Origin: Clostridium sp. CAG:571
GTDB taxonomy: Bacteria > Bacillota > Clostridia > TANB77 > CAG-508
Assembly: GCA_000434015.1 (NCBI GenBank)
Contig: HF999502.1
Location: 1-52,070, forward strand
Direction of reading: 5' to 3'
Length of the DNA: 52,070 nt
The position numbers were made by a program, and so were the translations under genes. The notes beneath the pieces were generated by a model. The model saw only the letters and a list, made by a program, of their open reading frames with translations, was not told the DNA's origin and did not search any database. Shown piece after piece: positions 1 to 11,012 of this stretch (its first letter is position 1; each line of letters opens with the position of its first letter).

Positions 1-74
1 AGTAGGAATATACGGAGTAAAGAAATATATAATTAAATAAGTAAGTAAAAAAAGAAGTAGATAAATTTTTATGT

Positions 75-123
75 AGGGGACGGGGCAAAAAGCTGAAATT
101 TCATCTTTTTGCCCCGTCCCCCT
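75..123. repeat. REP-like palindromic repeat, copy 1
   Basis: AGGGGACGGGGCAAAAAG at 75-92 is the reverse complement of 105-122 apart from one extra C near the outer end, with a 12-base loop containing GAAATTTC. Its G/C-rich arms stand out in an A/T-rich genome. The arm occurs again at 52045-52061 at the far end of the window. Similar GGGGACGG palindromes are known as dispersed REP-like repeats in Clostridia; membership in that class is inferred. Confidence 0.75.
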
Positions 124-215
124 ATGTTAAACTTTGTAAAGCATATATCCGTAAGCTTTTTTTAGAATTATATATAATATTAAAAATATATTATGAAAAT
201 GTAAACTAAATGTAA

Positions 216-241
216 CAAAACACTAGAAATGTACTTCCGTA
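216..241 (+). promoter_or_regulatory. Conserved upstream element of surface-protein gene (copy A)
   Basis: CAAAACACTAGAA followed by TTCCGTA closely matches 14780-14806 upstream of the LPQTG protein. A CAAGTTTT block follows in both (260-267 and 14847-14854). Because it lies upstream of the likely promoter at 275-303, a DNA operator or activator site is more likely than an RNA leader. The cognate regulator is unknown. Confidence 0.45.
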
Positions 242-274
242 CGTAAGAAACACTTTTGCCAAGTTTTGTGGGAT

Positions 275-303
275 TTACAATTCAAGTTATAAGTACTTAT
301 AAT
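275..303 (+). promoter_or_regulatory. Putative sigma-A promoter of the giant surface protein
   Basis: TTACAA (275-280) and a perfect TATAAT (298-303) are separated by 17 bases, about 40 bases before the ATG at 345. Confidence 0.5.
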
Positions 304-344
304 TATTATAGCGAAAAAGACAAAAAAGAAAGGATATAACTAAT

Positions 345-3300
345 ATGAATAAGTTTAAAAAATTAGATAAAAGAGTAATTACTATTATTTCTATAGTTTG
401 CTTGATTTTAGTTAGTGCGGTTATTGCAGCTTTAGCTGAAAGTAGTACAAGCGAAATATATGGAAATGAGAGCATAATCTCTGGAGATTTATATTTCATG
501 AGTAAAAATCAAAAGGTTACATCAATTCCTGTTGATGAACCAGTATCATTACATGTATTTATAGGACTTAGTGCAAGTGCAACTAGTGACCAATATTATG
601 TAATAGATTTGGATAGTTTGGATTTTGATATATATAACTTAAATAGTGAAAATAAAATAAAAATTCAAGCATCAGAAGGGAATATAATAGAGGCTTGGGT
701 ACGAGATAAAGGAGATGGAACTGGAGAAATTGTAATTTCTGGTTGGAAATCTGGTACTACATTATCTTTTAACTTAACAGGTGAGTTCCATGAAAAAGGT
801 AAAACTACAGCTACAATGGCTACTAATAAAAACTTTAGTAATGGAAAACTAACAGCTGAAATAGAAAGTTATGGAGAAAATTTAATTGAATATAGTAATA
901 GTAAAAATGTAAATTATAATTCATTATATATTTCACCAGATGGAACTGTTATTAAAGATGCAAGTGGAAATGATTTATCTACAAATAATTCATTATTAGA
1001 ATATACTTTAAGAGGAACTTTAGTAAATAATCCAGATAATGAAACAATAACTAAAATAACAGTAAATGATACATTAACTATTCCATCAGGAATTAATATT
1101 GAGGATTTGGATACATTAAAGAGTTATTTAAGCTTTTCTGGAATAGATGAAAATGATATAAAAATTACTGTTGGAACTACAGATGGAACATATATAAGAA
1201 AAGTAAATATAAGTTATACCTTAGATTCTTCAAATGAAATAAACAATTATTTATATTCAGATACAAATAAGATGTATTTTGATGTTGTAAATGCAATAAA
1301 AAATAATGGAACAAATATTAGTAAGGGAACAACAATAACATTGCAAAATGAACTAGAATCATCTTATGAATCAAGTTTCCACAAGGGAACTGCAGATAAA
1401 GTATCAGCTGAAACAACAATAGAAAAGGAACCAGGAAGTAAATTTGATTATGATAAAGAAGTTGATTCTGTAAAAGATAATCATAATACATGGAATGCTG
1501 GACAAGGTTTTGTAGTTCAAGGTGATGAGATTAAATATCGTATAACAATAGATAACTCTGGTTCTGAAACTGGCAAGGTTAATTTTACAGATTGGATTCC
1601 AATTGGTACTGAATTTGTATCTGTAGAAGTCGTTGAAACAAATGGTGCAAGTGATGTAACATGGGCTAAAAATGAATATGATGGAAGAAAAATAGAAGGA
1701 TCTGCAACAATTAATAAAGGTGGAAAATTAGTACTTGCTGTAACAGTAAAAGTTACAGGAGATAATAATACTACTTTAAGAAATGAGTTATGGTCTAATA
1801 ATACAGTGGTAGATTATGCAGATGTACCTCAAAAGAAAAAAGTGGATTTAGCCATAAGTAAGGTTTCTGATAATGCTAATGTAAATATTGGAGATACAAT
1901 AACATATACAATTAAAGTAACAAACAATGGTATTATGGATACAACGACAGATGTTGTAGATTTTATACCAGATGGATTTGAAGTTACAGATAGTAATGGT
2001 GGAACTATTACAACTGAAACAGATGAAAATGGAAACAATGTAACTAAAGTAACTTGGAGTAATGTTACAATACGTGCAGGAGAGACTATTACTTATACAT
2101 TAGTTGGTAAGGTAAAAGACAATGCACCATCTACAATAATTAATAAAGTTTATGTTGATAAAGATGGAAACAATGAAAAATGGGATGATGATTATGTTTA
2201 TATAATAGATCCAGAACAATCAACAACATTAACTAAACTTGTAAATGGAAGTTCAAGCATTACAGCAAGTTATGGAGATGCAATAACATATACGATATCA
2301 TTAAGAAATACAGGTGTAAGTTATAATTTAGATGATGTAGGTGGAAAAATTGTAGTAAAAGATACAATTCCTTCAGAAATTTCTTGGGATTCTAGTAAAG
2401 TATACTATGAAGTAAATGGAACAAAATATACAGATGGAATAGAAATAAATGGAAATGATATAACATGGACATATACTGGAACAGGTCTTACAGATAATAT
2501 ATTCTCACAATGGCAAACAATTAAATTGTATATACCTGGAACTGTAAATGTAAAGCCACAAGATGGAATATTAGAAATAAGAAATACTGCTAAAAGTGAA
2601 ACTTTAGATCGTGAATCTACAGCAATAATTTATGTAAAACCAGCAGAAAAAGTGGATTGTGAAAAATATGTGTATAGAATTTATGATGATAAAGGAAGTT
2701 TAATATATCAAAATACTACAGGTGGAAAAGTAGATAATATTGATACTTTAGTAAGAGAAAATTATACTGTAGTATACAGAGTAAAAATAAGAAATATTGG
2801 TGAAAATGATGTTAAAAAACTTGTACTTAATGAATATGCAAGTGATGCAAGCCAATTATTAATAGATAATTCATATTACACACAAATTGACGTTTCTGAC
2901 ACAAGTATTACAACAGACAATGGAAGCATTGTTGTAAAACAATATGACCAAAATGAAAATTATATTGGATGGTTTACTACTCCTTATATTTACTATTGGG
3001 GAAGCGCTGATATAACAACAGAAGATTATAAGGATAGAAATGATTATACAAGACTTTATAGTGATGGAATTGGAGAATTTTCTTTAAGTCCAAATCAAGA
3101 AATTACTTGGGAATATTCAATGAAAACATCTAATACAGAATTTTATAGAGCAACTAACTATGTAAAAAATAAAGAAGATAATGTTGTTTATCCATCTGAA
3201 ACTTTGTATGCACCAAAAGGAATTAAATCTATAGAAAAAGGCGTTGCATTAACAGATATAGATAATATTTCTACAGCAAATACATATAAAGATAGATTAA

Positions 3301-6300
3301 GTTTATTGTACAAAGATGTAAATAATAAATACTTTATGTATAAATTATCTGTTGTAACAGAAGGATATTTAGATGAAACTTTTACAATTAATGATGTTTT
3401 AGGAAATACGAATTTAAAATATGTAACAGATGAATCTAATAGCAATTTACCAATTGTTAAGATGAAAATGCAAACATATGAAGGTGGATATGAATATGAT
3501 TTTAATTCATATAAAACAACTATTAATGGAAACAATATGCAAATAACAATTACCCCACCAGCAGAAAGTACACAAAATAAAAGCATATATTATACAATTT
3601 ATTATTTAGTTAAATTAGATGATAATGCTAAAGGAAATATAACATCAATAAATACAGCATCAATTACAATAGGAGAAAAAACTGTATCAGATACAGCAGA
3701 AGTAGTTATATTAGAAGAACAAACTTATCCAGGACTTGAAAAGAAATTCCAAGGTGTATATTTTGATAATACTACACAAAAGGATGAAACAGGTTATAAT
3801 CCAAGATTAACTACAGGAGCAACAGAAGGCGCTCATATTGTTTGGAATGTATCTATTACAAATGCAAAAGCTACAAATGCTAAAGATATGTTAAATTATA
3901 CAATTCAAGATGTTTTACCTACATTATATAGTTATGATGATACATACAGAAATAATTCTACAAGTACAGCTAAATATTATCCAAGTATCATTATATATGA
4001 TGATAGTGGTAAGGCTATAAAGACAATAAATGCATATGATAGTTCTTCAAATGGATATAATACAGCATTTATAGAGCCAGAAGTAACAACTATTACAGAA
4101 GATGGAATAACTAAGAATTTGATAAAATGGAATTTTAATGGTGATGAGTATAAATTACAACCAGGTTATAAAATGGTAATAACATTTTCAACTAAAATAG
4201 ATACTCCGTCAGCAGGTAAATTTATAAATAATGCATACTTAACAATAAAAGATGGATTCTTAGATAGTAATGTATGTAGTGGAACAGTTAAATATTTTAA
4301 TGGAGAAAAAGCAATAAATGCACAAGATTCTATAACAACATATTCTGCAATAATAACAACATCATATAAGGAAGTAGAAACTTTATATGATACTTCTAGT
4401 CCATTATATGGATATGCAAGTAGTAATAATAAAACAGAACAAACAATGAAGGGACAAGCAGGAGAAGACATTAGATATACATTAAATATAGAAAATAATT
4501 CTGAAGATACAATGAAAAAACTTGTGTTAATTGATAGACTTCCATATGTAGGAGATAAATATACATTAACAGATGATAACAGAAATTCAGGATTTTCAAT
4601 AAAATATAAAAATTTAGAAAACATTAAATTTTATAAATATAATTCAGATACAAAACAAGAAACAGAAATGTTATTAACAAATGGAACTGATTATAAAGTA
4701 GAATTTTCAAATGAAAAACAAAATTCGTTTAATTCTGAAAGTTCAGATTGGATAGGAGGAAGCCAAGTTGCTTCATGGCACGAAGGATTCCAAGATGGAG
4801 ATGTTAATATAAGAATAACTTTCTCTGAAAATTTATATATTAATCCAAATGAGAAAATGGTTGTAAAATTAATTGCAAGCATACCAGGAGGAAAAGAAAT
4901 AGAAAATTCAGGAGAAGATCATATTTCTTGGAATAACTTTGGATATTGTTATACAGCTGTTAAATATGAAGACAATAGCCAAGTAATATCTGATGATATA
5001 GTAGCAGAATCTTCAAAAGTTGGTGTTTGGGTAGAAGAGCAATTAACTAAGTTGAAATTTACTAAAGTATGGAATGATAATAATAACTTCCATAATGTGA
5101 GACCAACAGAGATAAAAATTCAATTACAAAAAAGATTAGAAGGCGAAACTGAATATACAAATGTAGGAGATCAAATTACAATAGATAGTTTAGTATATCA
5201 ATCAGCAACAAATCCAAATGAGTGGATTTATACATTTGAAGATTTACCAAAATATGAAAATGGTAAAAAAATAGAATATAAAGTTATAGAAGTTTCAACA
5301 AGTCAAAATTATGAAAAAACTGAACCAGAAATTAGTGAAAATGATGATGGATTCATAGTAAAAATACAAAATACAGAAGTAACAGGAAAAATTAAAGTTA
5401 AGAAAAAAGTAAAATATAACAATGATGATATATCAAACTCTGTAGATAAAACATTCTATTTTGTAGTAAAAATGAGTGGTAATAGATATGTAATGCATGA
5501 TGAAAATGGAAACACATATATAGAAACAATTTCATCTTTAGTAGGTTCAAATAAACTTGCAAATGCATTATGGGAAATCAATCCTAAAAACAAAAATGAT
5601 ATAGAAATTGATAATCTAATAAAAGGAGAAAGTTATCAAGTAATAGAGGTTACAGAAAATGGTGAAAAAATAGGAACTAATAATTCAAACTATAATGTTA
5701 CATATAGTAGTGATTCTGTAACAGTAGAAAGTGCATCAAAAATAGAAGAAATAACAATTACGAATGCTATAAAAACTAAGAATTTGGAAATTACTAAAAT
5801 ATGGAATGATAGTATAAATACAAGTCATAGACCAGAATCTATAGAAATTATAGTATATGCTGGAGATAGTATTGCTAAAGATATATATGGAAATGATGTA
5901 AAAGTAACATTAAATAGTTCAAATGCAACAGATGATTATACATGGAAATATATATTTAGTAATTTACCAGTATTAGATAGAAATGGAAATGAAATAATTT
6001 ATACAATAAAAGAAAACTTCAATTCTGAATTTTATAATTCAAGTATTGATGGAACAAAAATAACAAATGATTTTACAGTTCCTGGTGATAAAATAACAAT
6101 TACAGTTAATAAAGAGTGGGAATCATTAGAAAGTTATATTCCAGATTCTATTAAAGTAGTTTTAAATGAATATATTGATAATAATTTAACTAATACAAAA
6201 GAAATAATAATTTCTAAAAATGATTGTACAATTAGTAATGATGGAACATGGGTTTATGTAATAAACAATCTTCCAAAATATGATAGTGCAACAGGAAAAG

Positions 6301-9300
6301 AAATTAGATATGAAGTAGTAGAACAAAAGCTAAAAAACTTTGAAGTAAAAGTAGTTAATAGTAATTATGAAGGTGATAGTAAATCTATTACACTTAAAAA
6401 TACATTAAAGAGAGGTTCTTTAACTGTTACTAAAAAAGTTAAAAGTGCACATGATGAAGATATAACAGATAATATGAATGCAAGTTATTATTTTATTGTA
6501 AAATCTGGAAGCAAGTACTTAGATGCAAATGGTGAACTACAAGAAAATCCATATAAATTTACAATAACAACTGGAAGAGATTCTCAGCATAGTGTAACAA
6601 TTCAAAATGTATTGTTAGATAAAGAATATACTGTAATAGAAACAGACATAAATGGAACACCGCTAGGAAATAATACAGAAGATTATAATATATCTTATAA
6701 TACTTCTGATACTGTAACTATTACAGAGGAAAGTCCAAACGGAAATGTAGAAATTATTAATAAATTAATTAATAAAAAACTTGTAGTAACAAAAGAATGG
6801 AATGATAATAATAACTTCCATAATATAAGACCAACAGAAATAAAAATTCAATTACAAAAGAGATTACAAGGTGAAACAGGTTATACAAATGTAGGAGATC
6901 CAGTTACAATAAGCAGTAATAATCAAGTTCAAGGTAATGCAAATGAATGGACATATACATTTGAAGATTTACCAAAATATGAAAATGGTAAGAAAATAGA
7001 ATATAATGTTGTCGAGATATTAGATAATTTAAATTATAACCAAAATGTAGGAAATGTAATAGAAACAGAAGATGGATATAAAGTAGTTATAGAAAATACA
7101 GAACAAGTAGGAAATATAAAAGTAAACAAAAAGGTAACATATAACACAGAAGATATATCAGAAAATATAGATAAAACATTCTATTTTGTAGTAAAAATGA
7201 GTGGTAATAGATATGTAATGCATGATGAAAAAGGTGATACTTATATAGAACAAATAGATACATTAATAGGAAACAAAGATAAAATTTCAAATGCATTATG
7301 GGAGATCAACCCAAAGAATACAAGTGGTGTAAAAATAAGCAACCTAGTACTAAATGAAGAATATAAAGTTATAGAAGTAAATGCTAATGGTGAAGAATTA
7401 AATTCTAATAATTCAGATTACAATATTTCTTATAGTAGTAATACAGTGACTATTAAAACTTCAGAAGAAGTGCCAGAAGTAGTAATCACAAATGGAATAA
7501 AAACAAAAGAATTAGAAATTACTAAAAAATGGAATGATAGTCAAAATACAAGTCATAGACCATCTAAAATATATGTTACATTATATGCAAATTCTAATAT
7601 AGCAACAGATATAAATGGAAACAAATTAGAAAATGTAGAAATAAATACTTCAAATGCAACAGATGGTTATACATGGAAGTATACTTTTAAAAACTTACCA
7701 GTATTAGATAAAAACGGTAATGAAATAATTTATACAATATCTGAAAATTCAAATTATGATTTCTATTCTCAAAGTATAAATGGATTAGTAATAACTAATA
7801 CTTTTACTACAAAAGTAGAATATAGAGGTTTAAATATAACTAAAAACTGGGATAATGGAGGAAACTTATATGAAGAAAACTTTAGACCAGAGACAGTTAT
7901 GTTTGTAATAGTCAGAACAGATACAAATGAAGAAGTAAGAGTAGTTACAGTAAATAAAGATACAAATTGGAAATATTCTTGTAACGATTTATTAAAATAT
8001 AATGAAAATGGTTATGAAATAGAATATAAAGTTTATGAGGTTGTTCCAGATAGTATTTATTATACTTATAAAAATGTAATGACATTGAATAATAGAAAAG
8101 TTATAGAAGCACAAACAGAAAATAAAATAGATTACGAAGTAACAAATAAATTTGAAATACCAAAAGATACAGTGAAGATTACTGTTAATAAAATGTGGGA
8201 GAGTGATGTAAGTTATATTCCATCTTCTATTACAGTAACGTTAAAAGGATATGTAGATACAACAGCAGTAAGTACGCAAAAAATTACAATTAATAAAAGT
8301 GATTGCATAGTTAATGATGATGGAACATGGGTTTATGTAATAAAGAACTTGCCTAAATATGATAGCGTAAGAGGAAAAGAAATTACATATGAAATAACAG
8401 AAGAAAAAATAAATAACTTTGAGTCATATGTAGTAAGTAAAAATTACGCTGGAGAAAATAAATATATTACATTAAAGAATATATTACAAAGAGGAAGTTT
8501 AACAGTTACAAAGAAAGTTAAAAATTCACAAAATGAAGATATAACAAATACAATAAATGCAAAATATTATTTCGTGGTAAAACAGGGAGATAAATATTTA
8601 AATGCAAATGGAGAATTACAAGATGCAAAAGTAGTATTTACTATAAAAGCAGGTTCTGAATCAGTACATGCAGTAGTTATAGAAAATGTATTATTAGATA
8701 AAGAATATACTATAGTAGAAACAGATGCTGAGGGAAATGAATTTTCAAAAGTTACAAAAGATTATGATGTTTCATATAGCTTAAATAATGGAAAAGTAAC
8801 AATTACACAAGCAAATCCAGATGGAAGCATGGAGATAATTAATAAACTAAAAAATACTCAAATAACAATAAATAAAATTTGGAATGACAATAATAATGAG
8901 TATCAGTTAAGACCAAAGTATATTAAAGTAAAATTACATACAATTAAACAAAACGAAGATAAAACAGAAGAAATAACAATTTCTAAAGAAAGTTGTCAAG
9001 TTATAGATAATAAGTGGGTATATGTAATAAAAGATTTACCAAATTATGATGATTATGGTAATAGAATTACATATAGAATAGAAGAAATAGAAAAATTAGA
9101 TTGGTATTATCAATCTAAAGAAATTACAGAAAGACAAGATGGAATAAATTATGAATTTACAATTACTAATACAGAAGTGTTAGGTGAATATAGTGTGATT
9201 TTAAGAAAAGTAGATGAAAATAATAATCCTATTTCTGATATAAACTTTAATGTAGATGGAAAAATATATACTACAGACAATAATGGTGAAAGTGTAGTTG

Positions 9301-10814
9301 TAGATAAAAAAGTTATTTATGATGATAAAATTGAACAATTAACTATAGATGAAATTTCATATACAGGAGATGTAGGACAAAAGAAATTTATAAAAATAAA
9401 AGAACCAATAAGCATTTATATAACAAAAGATGAAGTTGACAATAAGTGTAAGGTGACAGGAATTTCTTTTGATAAAGATTCTGAATATAATACAAAAATA
9501 ATTAAAGATGTAGAAATTGAAAATGATCAAAAAGTTCAAATTACAGCAGAAATTAAAGATGATGTGATATCAGTTGTAGTACCAAATGTAGAGCAAAAAT
9601 TTGATATGAGTTTAAAGAAATTTATTACAAAGGTTGATGATAAGAATTTAGAATCAAGAGAGCCAGAATTTGTTAAGGGAGAAAATGGAAGTTACACATA
9701 TAAAAAGAATGATGAACTTGAAAGTGTTGTAAATAACAATTTAGTTACATATACAATAAGAGTATACAATGAAGGAAATGTTCATGGATATGCATCTGTT
9801 ATAGAAGACGATATTCCTGATGGATTGGAATTTGTTCCAGATAATGAAATAAATAAACAATATAAATGGAAAATGATAGATAATAAAAATAAAATAACAG
9901 AAAATGCAAATGAAGCAATAAAAATTTGGACTCCATATTTATCTAAAGAAAAAGGTGGAGAAGGAAATTTAATTAAAGCTTTTGACGAAAATACTATGGA
10001 TACACCAGATTATAAAGATATACAAGTTGTATTTAGAGTAACAGAACCATCTAGTAAAGATAGAATTGTAGAAAATAAAGCACAAATTATTGAGACTAGA
10101 GATATGGATAATAAGACATCAAAAGATATAGATTCTACACCAAATGTATGGATTAATGGTGAAGATGATCAAGATACAGAAAGAGTAAGAGTAAAATATT
10201 TTGATTTAGCGTTAAGTAAATGTGTTACAAAGGCTATAATAACAAAAGATGGAAATGAACAAATAATAAAAACAGGAAATACACCTGAAGGTGAAAAAGA
10301 AAAAATAGCTAAAGTTGATGTAAAGACAAGTGAAATTCAAAATGTAACAGTAAAATTTGAATATGTAATAAGAGTAACAAATGAAGGTGAAATTGCAGGA
10401 TATGCAAAAGAAATAACAGATTATATACCAGAAGGATTAAAATTTGTAAAAGAAGATAATCCAAATTGGAAAGAAGAAAATGGTAAAGTAACAACTGAAG
10501 AATTAAAAGATACATTATTACAACCAAATGAGAGCAAAGATGTAACAATAGTATTAACCTGGATAAATGGTGAAAATAATATGGGAATAAAAACAAACGT
10601 AGCAGAAATTAGTAAAGATAGTAATGAATATAATACAAAAGATATTGATTCAACACCAGGTAATATGAATATGAATGAAGATGACTTAGATGATGCACAA
10701 GTAATGATAACAGCAACAACAGGTCAAGCAGCAGTATATATTGTATTAACAATTACAGTTTTGGGAATACTAGTAGTAGGAATAGTAGTTGTTAAAAAAG
10801 CTTTAGTAAAATAA
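345..10814 (+). CDS. Giant DUF11/Cna-B repeat surface protein
   Basis: A 3489-residue exported protein, presumably an adhesin or stalk on the cell surface. ATG 345 follows AAAGGA at about 10 bases. Residues 1-31 form a signal peptide (basic start, hydrophobic core, ALA cleavage site). Several DUF11-type Ig-like domains follow (near residues 370, 500 and 630). From about residue 1569 to 2900 there is a long Cna-B-like array with WND and ITNT/IENT signatures, partly arranged as a duplicated super-module (about 1569-2140 and 2141-2840). Two more DUF11-type domains begin near residues 3085 and 3285. The C-terminus is a single membrane helix (about 3464-3484) ending in KKALVK. No LPXTG motif is present, so the protein is probably held by its C-terminal helix rather than by sortase. 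Domain families are recognised from motifs; the ligand is unknown. Confidence 0.9.
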   Translation: MNKFKKLDKRVITIISIVCLILVSAVIAALAESSTSEIYGNESIISGDLYFMSKNQKVTSIPVDEPVSLHVFIGLSASATSDQYYVIDLDSLDFDIYNLNSENKIKIQASEGNIIEAWVRDKGDGTGEIVISGWKSGTTLSFNLTGEFHEKGKTTATMATNKNFSNGKLTAEIESYGENLIEYSNSKNVNYNSLYISPDGTVIKDASGNDLSTNNSLLEYTLRGTLVNNPDNETITKITVNDTLTIPSGINIEDLDTLKSYLSFSGIDENDIKITVGTTDGTYIRKVNISYTLDSSNEINNYLYSDTNKMYFDVVNAIKNNGTNISKGTTITLQNELESSYESSFHKGTADKVSAETTIEKEPGSKFDYDKEVDSVKDNHNTWNAGQGFVVQGDEIKYRITIDNSGSETGKVNFTDWIPIGTEFVSVEVVETNGASDVTWAKNEYDGRKIEGSATINKGGKLVLAVTVKVTGDNNTTLRNELWSNNTVVDYADVPQKKKVDLAISKVSDNANVNIGDTITYTIKVTNNGIMDTTTDVVDFIPDGFEVTDSNGGTITTETDENGNNVTKVTWSNVTIRAGETITYTLVGKVKDNAPSTIINKVYVDKDGNNEKWDDDYVYIIDPEQSTTLTKLVNGSSSITASYGDAITYTISLRNTGVSYNLDDVGGKIVVKDTIPSEISWDSSKVYYEVNGTKYTDGIEINGNDITWTYTGTGLTDNIFSQWQTIKLYIPGTVNVKPQDGILEIRNTAKSETLDRESTAIIYVKPAEKVDCEKYVYRIYDDKGSLIYQNTTGGKVDNIDTLVRENYTVVYRVKIRNIGENDVKKLVLNEYASDASQLLIDNSYYTQIDVSDTSITTDNGSIVVKQYDQNENYIGWFTTPYIYYWGSADITTEDYKDRNDYTRLYSDGIGEFSLSPNQEITWEYSMKTSNTEFYRATNYVKNKEDNVVYPSETLYAPKGIKSIEKGVALTDIDNISTANTYKDRLSLLYKDVNNKYFMYKLSVVTEGYLDETFTINDVLGNTNLKYVTDESNSNLPIVKMKMQTYEGGYEYDFNSYKTTINGNNMQITITPPAESTQNKSIYYTIYYLVKLDDNAKGNITSINTASITIGEKTVSDTAEVVILEEQTYPGLEKKFQGVYFDNTTQKDETGYNPRLTTGATEGAHIVWNVSITNAKATNAKDMLNYTIQDVLPTLYSYDDTYRNNSTSTAKYYPSIIIYDDSGKAIKTINAYDSSSNGYNTAFIEPEVTTITEDGITKNLIKWNFNGDEYKLQPGYKMVITFSTKIDTPSAGKFINNAYLTIKDGFLDSNVCSGTVKYFNGEKAINAQDSITTYSAIITTSYKEVETLYDTSSPLYGYASSNNKTEQTMKGQAGEDIRYTLNIENNSEDTMKKLVLIDRLPYVGDKYTLTDDNRNSGFSIKYKNLENIKFYKYNSDTKQETEMLLTNGTDYKVEFSNEKQNSFNSESSDWIGGSQVASWHEGFQDGDVNIRITFSENLYINPNEKMVVKLIASIPGGKEIENSGEDHISWNNFGYCYTAVKYEDNSQVISDDIVAESSKVGVWVEEQLTKLKFTKVWNDNNNFHNVRPTEIKIQLQKRLEGETEYTNVGDQITIDSLVYQSATNPNEWIYTFEDLPKYENGKKIEYKVIEVSTSQNYEKTEPEISENDDGFIVKIQNTEVTGKIKVKKKVKYNNDDISNSVDKTFYFVVKMSGNRYVMHDENGNTYIETISSLVGSNKLANALWEINPKNKNDIEIDNLIKGESYQVIEVTENGEKIGTNNSNYNVTYSSDSVTVESASKIEEITITNAIKTKNLEITKIWNDSINTSHRPESIEIIVYAGDSIAKDIYGNDVKVTLNSSNATDDYTWKYIFSNLPVLDRNGNEIIYTIKENFNSEFYNSSIDGTKITNDFTVPGDKITITVNKEWESLESYIPDSIKVVLNEYIDNNLTNTKEIIISKNDCTISNDGTWVYVINNLPKYDSATGKEIRYEVVEQKLKNFEVKVVNSNYEGDSKSITLKNTLKRGSLTVTKKVKSAHDEDITDNMNASYYFIVKSGSKYLDANGELQENPYKFTITTGRDSQHSVTIQNVLLDKEYTVIETDINGTPLGNNTEDYNISYNTSDTVTITEESPNGNVEIINKLINKKLVVTKEWNDNNNFHNIRPTEIKIQLQKRLQGETGYTNVGDPVTISSNNQVQGNANEWTYTFEDLPKYENGKKIEYNVVEILDNLNYNQNVGNVIETEDGYKVVIENTEQVGNIKVNKKVTYNTEDISENIDKTFYFVVKMSGNRYVMHDEKGDTYIEQIDTLIGNKDKISNALWEINPKNTSGVKISNLVLNEEYKVIEVNANGEELNSNNSDYNISYSSNTVTIKTSEEVPEVVITNGIKTKELEITKKWNDSQNTSHRPSKIYVTLYANSNIATDINGNKLENVEINTSNATDGYTWKYTFKNLPVLDKNGNEIIYTISENSNYDFYSQSINGLVITNTFTTKVEYRGLNITKNWDNGGNLYEENFRPETVMFVIVRTDTNEEVRVVTVNKDTNWKYSCNDLLKYNENGYEIEYKVYEVVPDSIYYTYKNVMTLNNRKVIEAQTENKIDYEVTNKFEIPKDTVKITVNKMWESDVSYIPSSITVTLKGYVDTTAVSTQKITINKSDCIVNDDGTWVYVIKNLPKYDSVRGKEITYEITEEKINNFESYVVSKNYAGENKYITLKNILQRGSLTVTKKVKNSQNEDITNTINAKYYFVVKQGDKYLNANGELQDAKVVFTIKAGSESVHAVVIENVLLDKEYTIVETDAEGNEFSKVTKDYDVSYSLNNGKVTITQANPDGSMEIINKLKNTQITINKIWNDNNNEYQLRPKYIKVKLHTIKQNEDKTEEITISKESCQVIDNKWVYVIKDLPNYDDYGNRITYRIEEIEKLDWYYQSKEITERQDGINYEFTITNTEVLGEYSVILRKVDENNNPISDINFNVDGKIYTTDNNGESVVVDKKVIYDDKIEQLTIDEISYTGDVGQKKFIKIKEPISIYITKDEVDNKCKVTGISFDKDSEYNTKIIKDVEIENDQKVQITAEIKDDVISVVVPNVEQKFDMSLKKFITKVDDKNLESREPEFVKGENGSYTYKKNDELESVVNNNLVTYTIRVYNEGNVHGYASVIEDDIPDGLEFVPDNEINKQYKWKMIDNKNKITENANEAIKIWTPYLSKEKGGEGNLIKAFDENTMDTPDYKDIQVVFRVTEPSSKDRIVENKAQIIETRDMDNKTSKDIDSTPNVWINGEDDQDTERVRVKYFDLALSKCVTKAIITKDGNEQIIKTGNTPEGEKEKIAKVDVKTSEIQNVTVKFEYVIRVTNEGEIAGYAKEITDYIPEGLKFVKEDNPNWKEENGKVTTEELKDTLLQPNESKDVTIVLTWINGENNMGIKTNVAEISKDSNEYNTKDIDSTPGNMNMNEDDLDDAQVMITATTGQAAVYIVLTITVLGILVVGIVVVKKALVK

Positions 10815-10824
10815 TATAAAAATG

Positions 10825-10862
10825 AAAGGAGAAAAAGCATAATTTAGCTATTTCTCCTTTTA
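10825..10862 (+). terminator. Rho-independent terminator after the giant surface protein
   Basis: AAAGGAGAAA (10825-10834) pairs perfectly with TTTCTCCTTT (10851-10860); the loop itself contains a small AGC/GCT pairing. Confidence 0.8.
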
Positions 10863-10929
10863 TTAAGATAGTAAAGTGACTACATATTTTTAAGGTCCTT
10901 CAAGATTCGAAAATTTTAGACAAATATAG

Positions 10930-10958
10930 TTTACTTTAAAAAATCGTTATGCTATAAT
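10930..10958 (+). promoter_or_regulatory. Putative promoter of the Ig-like/CmpB/GGDEF operon
   Basis: TTTACT (10930-10935), a 17-base spacer and TATAAT (10953-10958) lie upstream of the ATG at 11013. Confidence 0.55.
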
Positions 10959-11012
10959 TTATCGTATAATAGGGAGTTAATGAAAATATAAATAAAACTA
11001 TGAGGTGAAAGA

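Larger units (their letters stand above)
1..344. other. Non-coding region upstream of the giant surface protein
   Basis: No complete gene is visible here. Bases 2-40 could be the last dozen codons of a plus-strand gene ending in TAA at 38-40 (reading V-G-I-Y-G-V-K-K-Y-I-I-K), but this is too short to support. The rest holds a REP-like palindrome (75-123), an element shared with another surface-protein promoter (216-241) and a plausible promoter (275-303). Confidence 0.5.

Noticed and set aside
2..40. C-terminal fragment of an upstream gene
   Set aside because: A dozen codons ending in TAA are compatible with it, but other frames are equally possible and nothing is recognisable.
181..344. c-di-GMP riboswitch upstream of the surface proteins
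   Set aside because: Neither leader contains the conserved core of class I c-di-GMP riboswitches, and in the first gene the shared element is upstream of the probable promoter.
345..10814. Sortase motif or CRISPR-like array in the giant surface protein
   Set aside because: No LPXTG is present near the C-terminus, and the repeats are diverged protein-coding modules of 200-300 bases, not short direct repeats with spacers.
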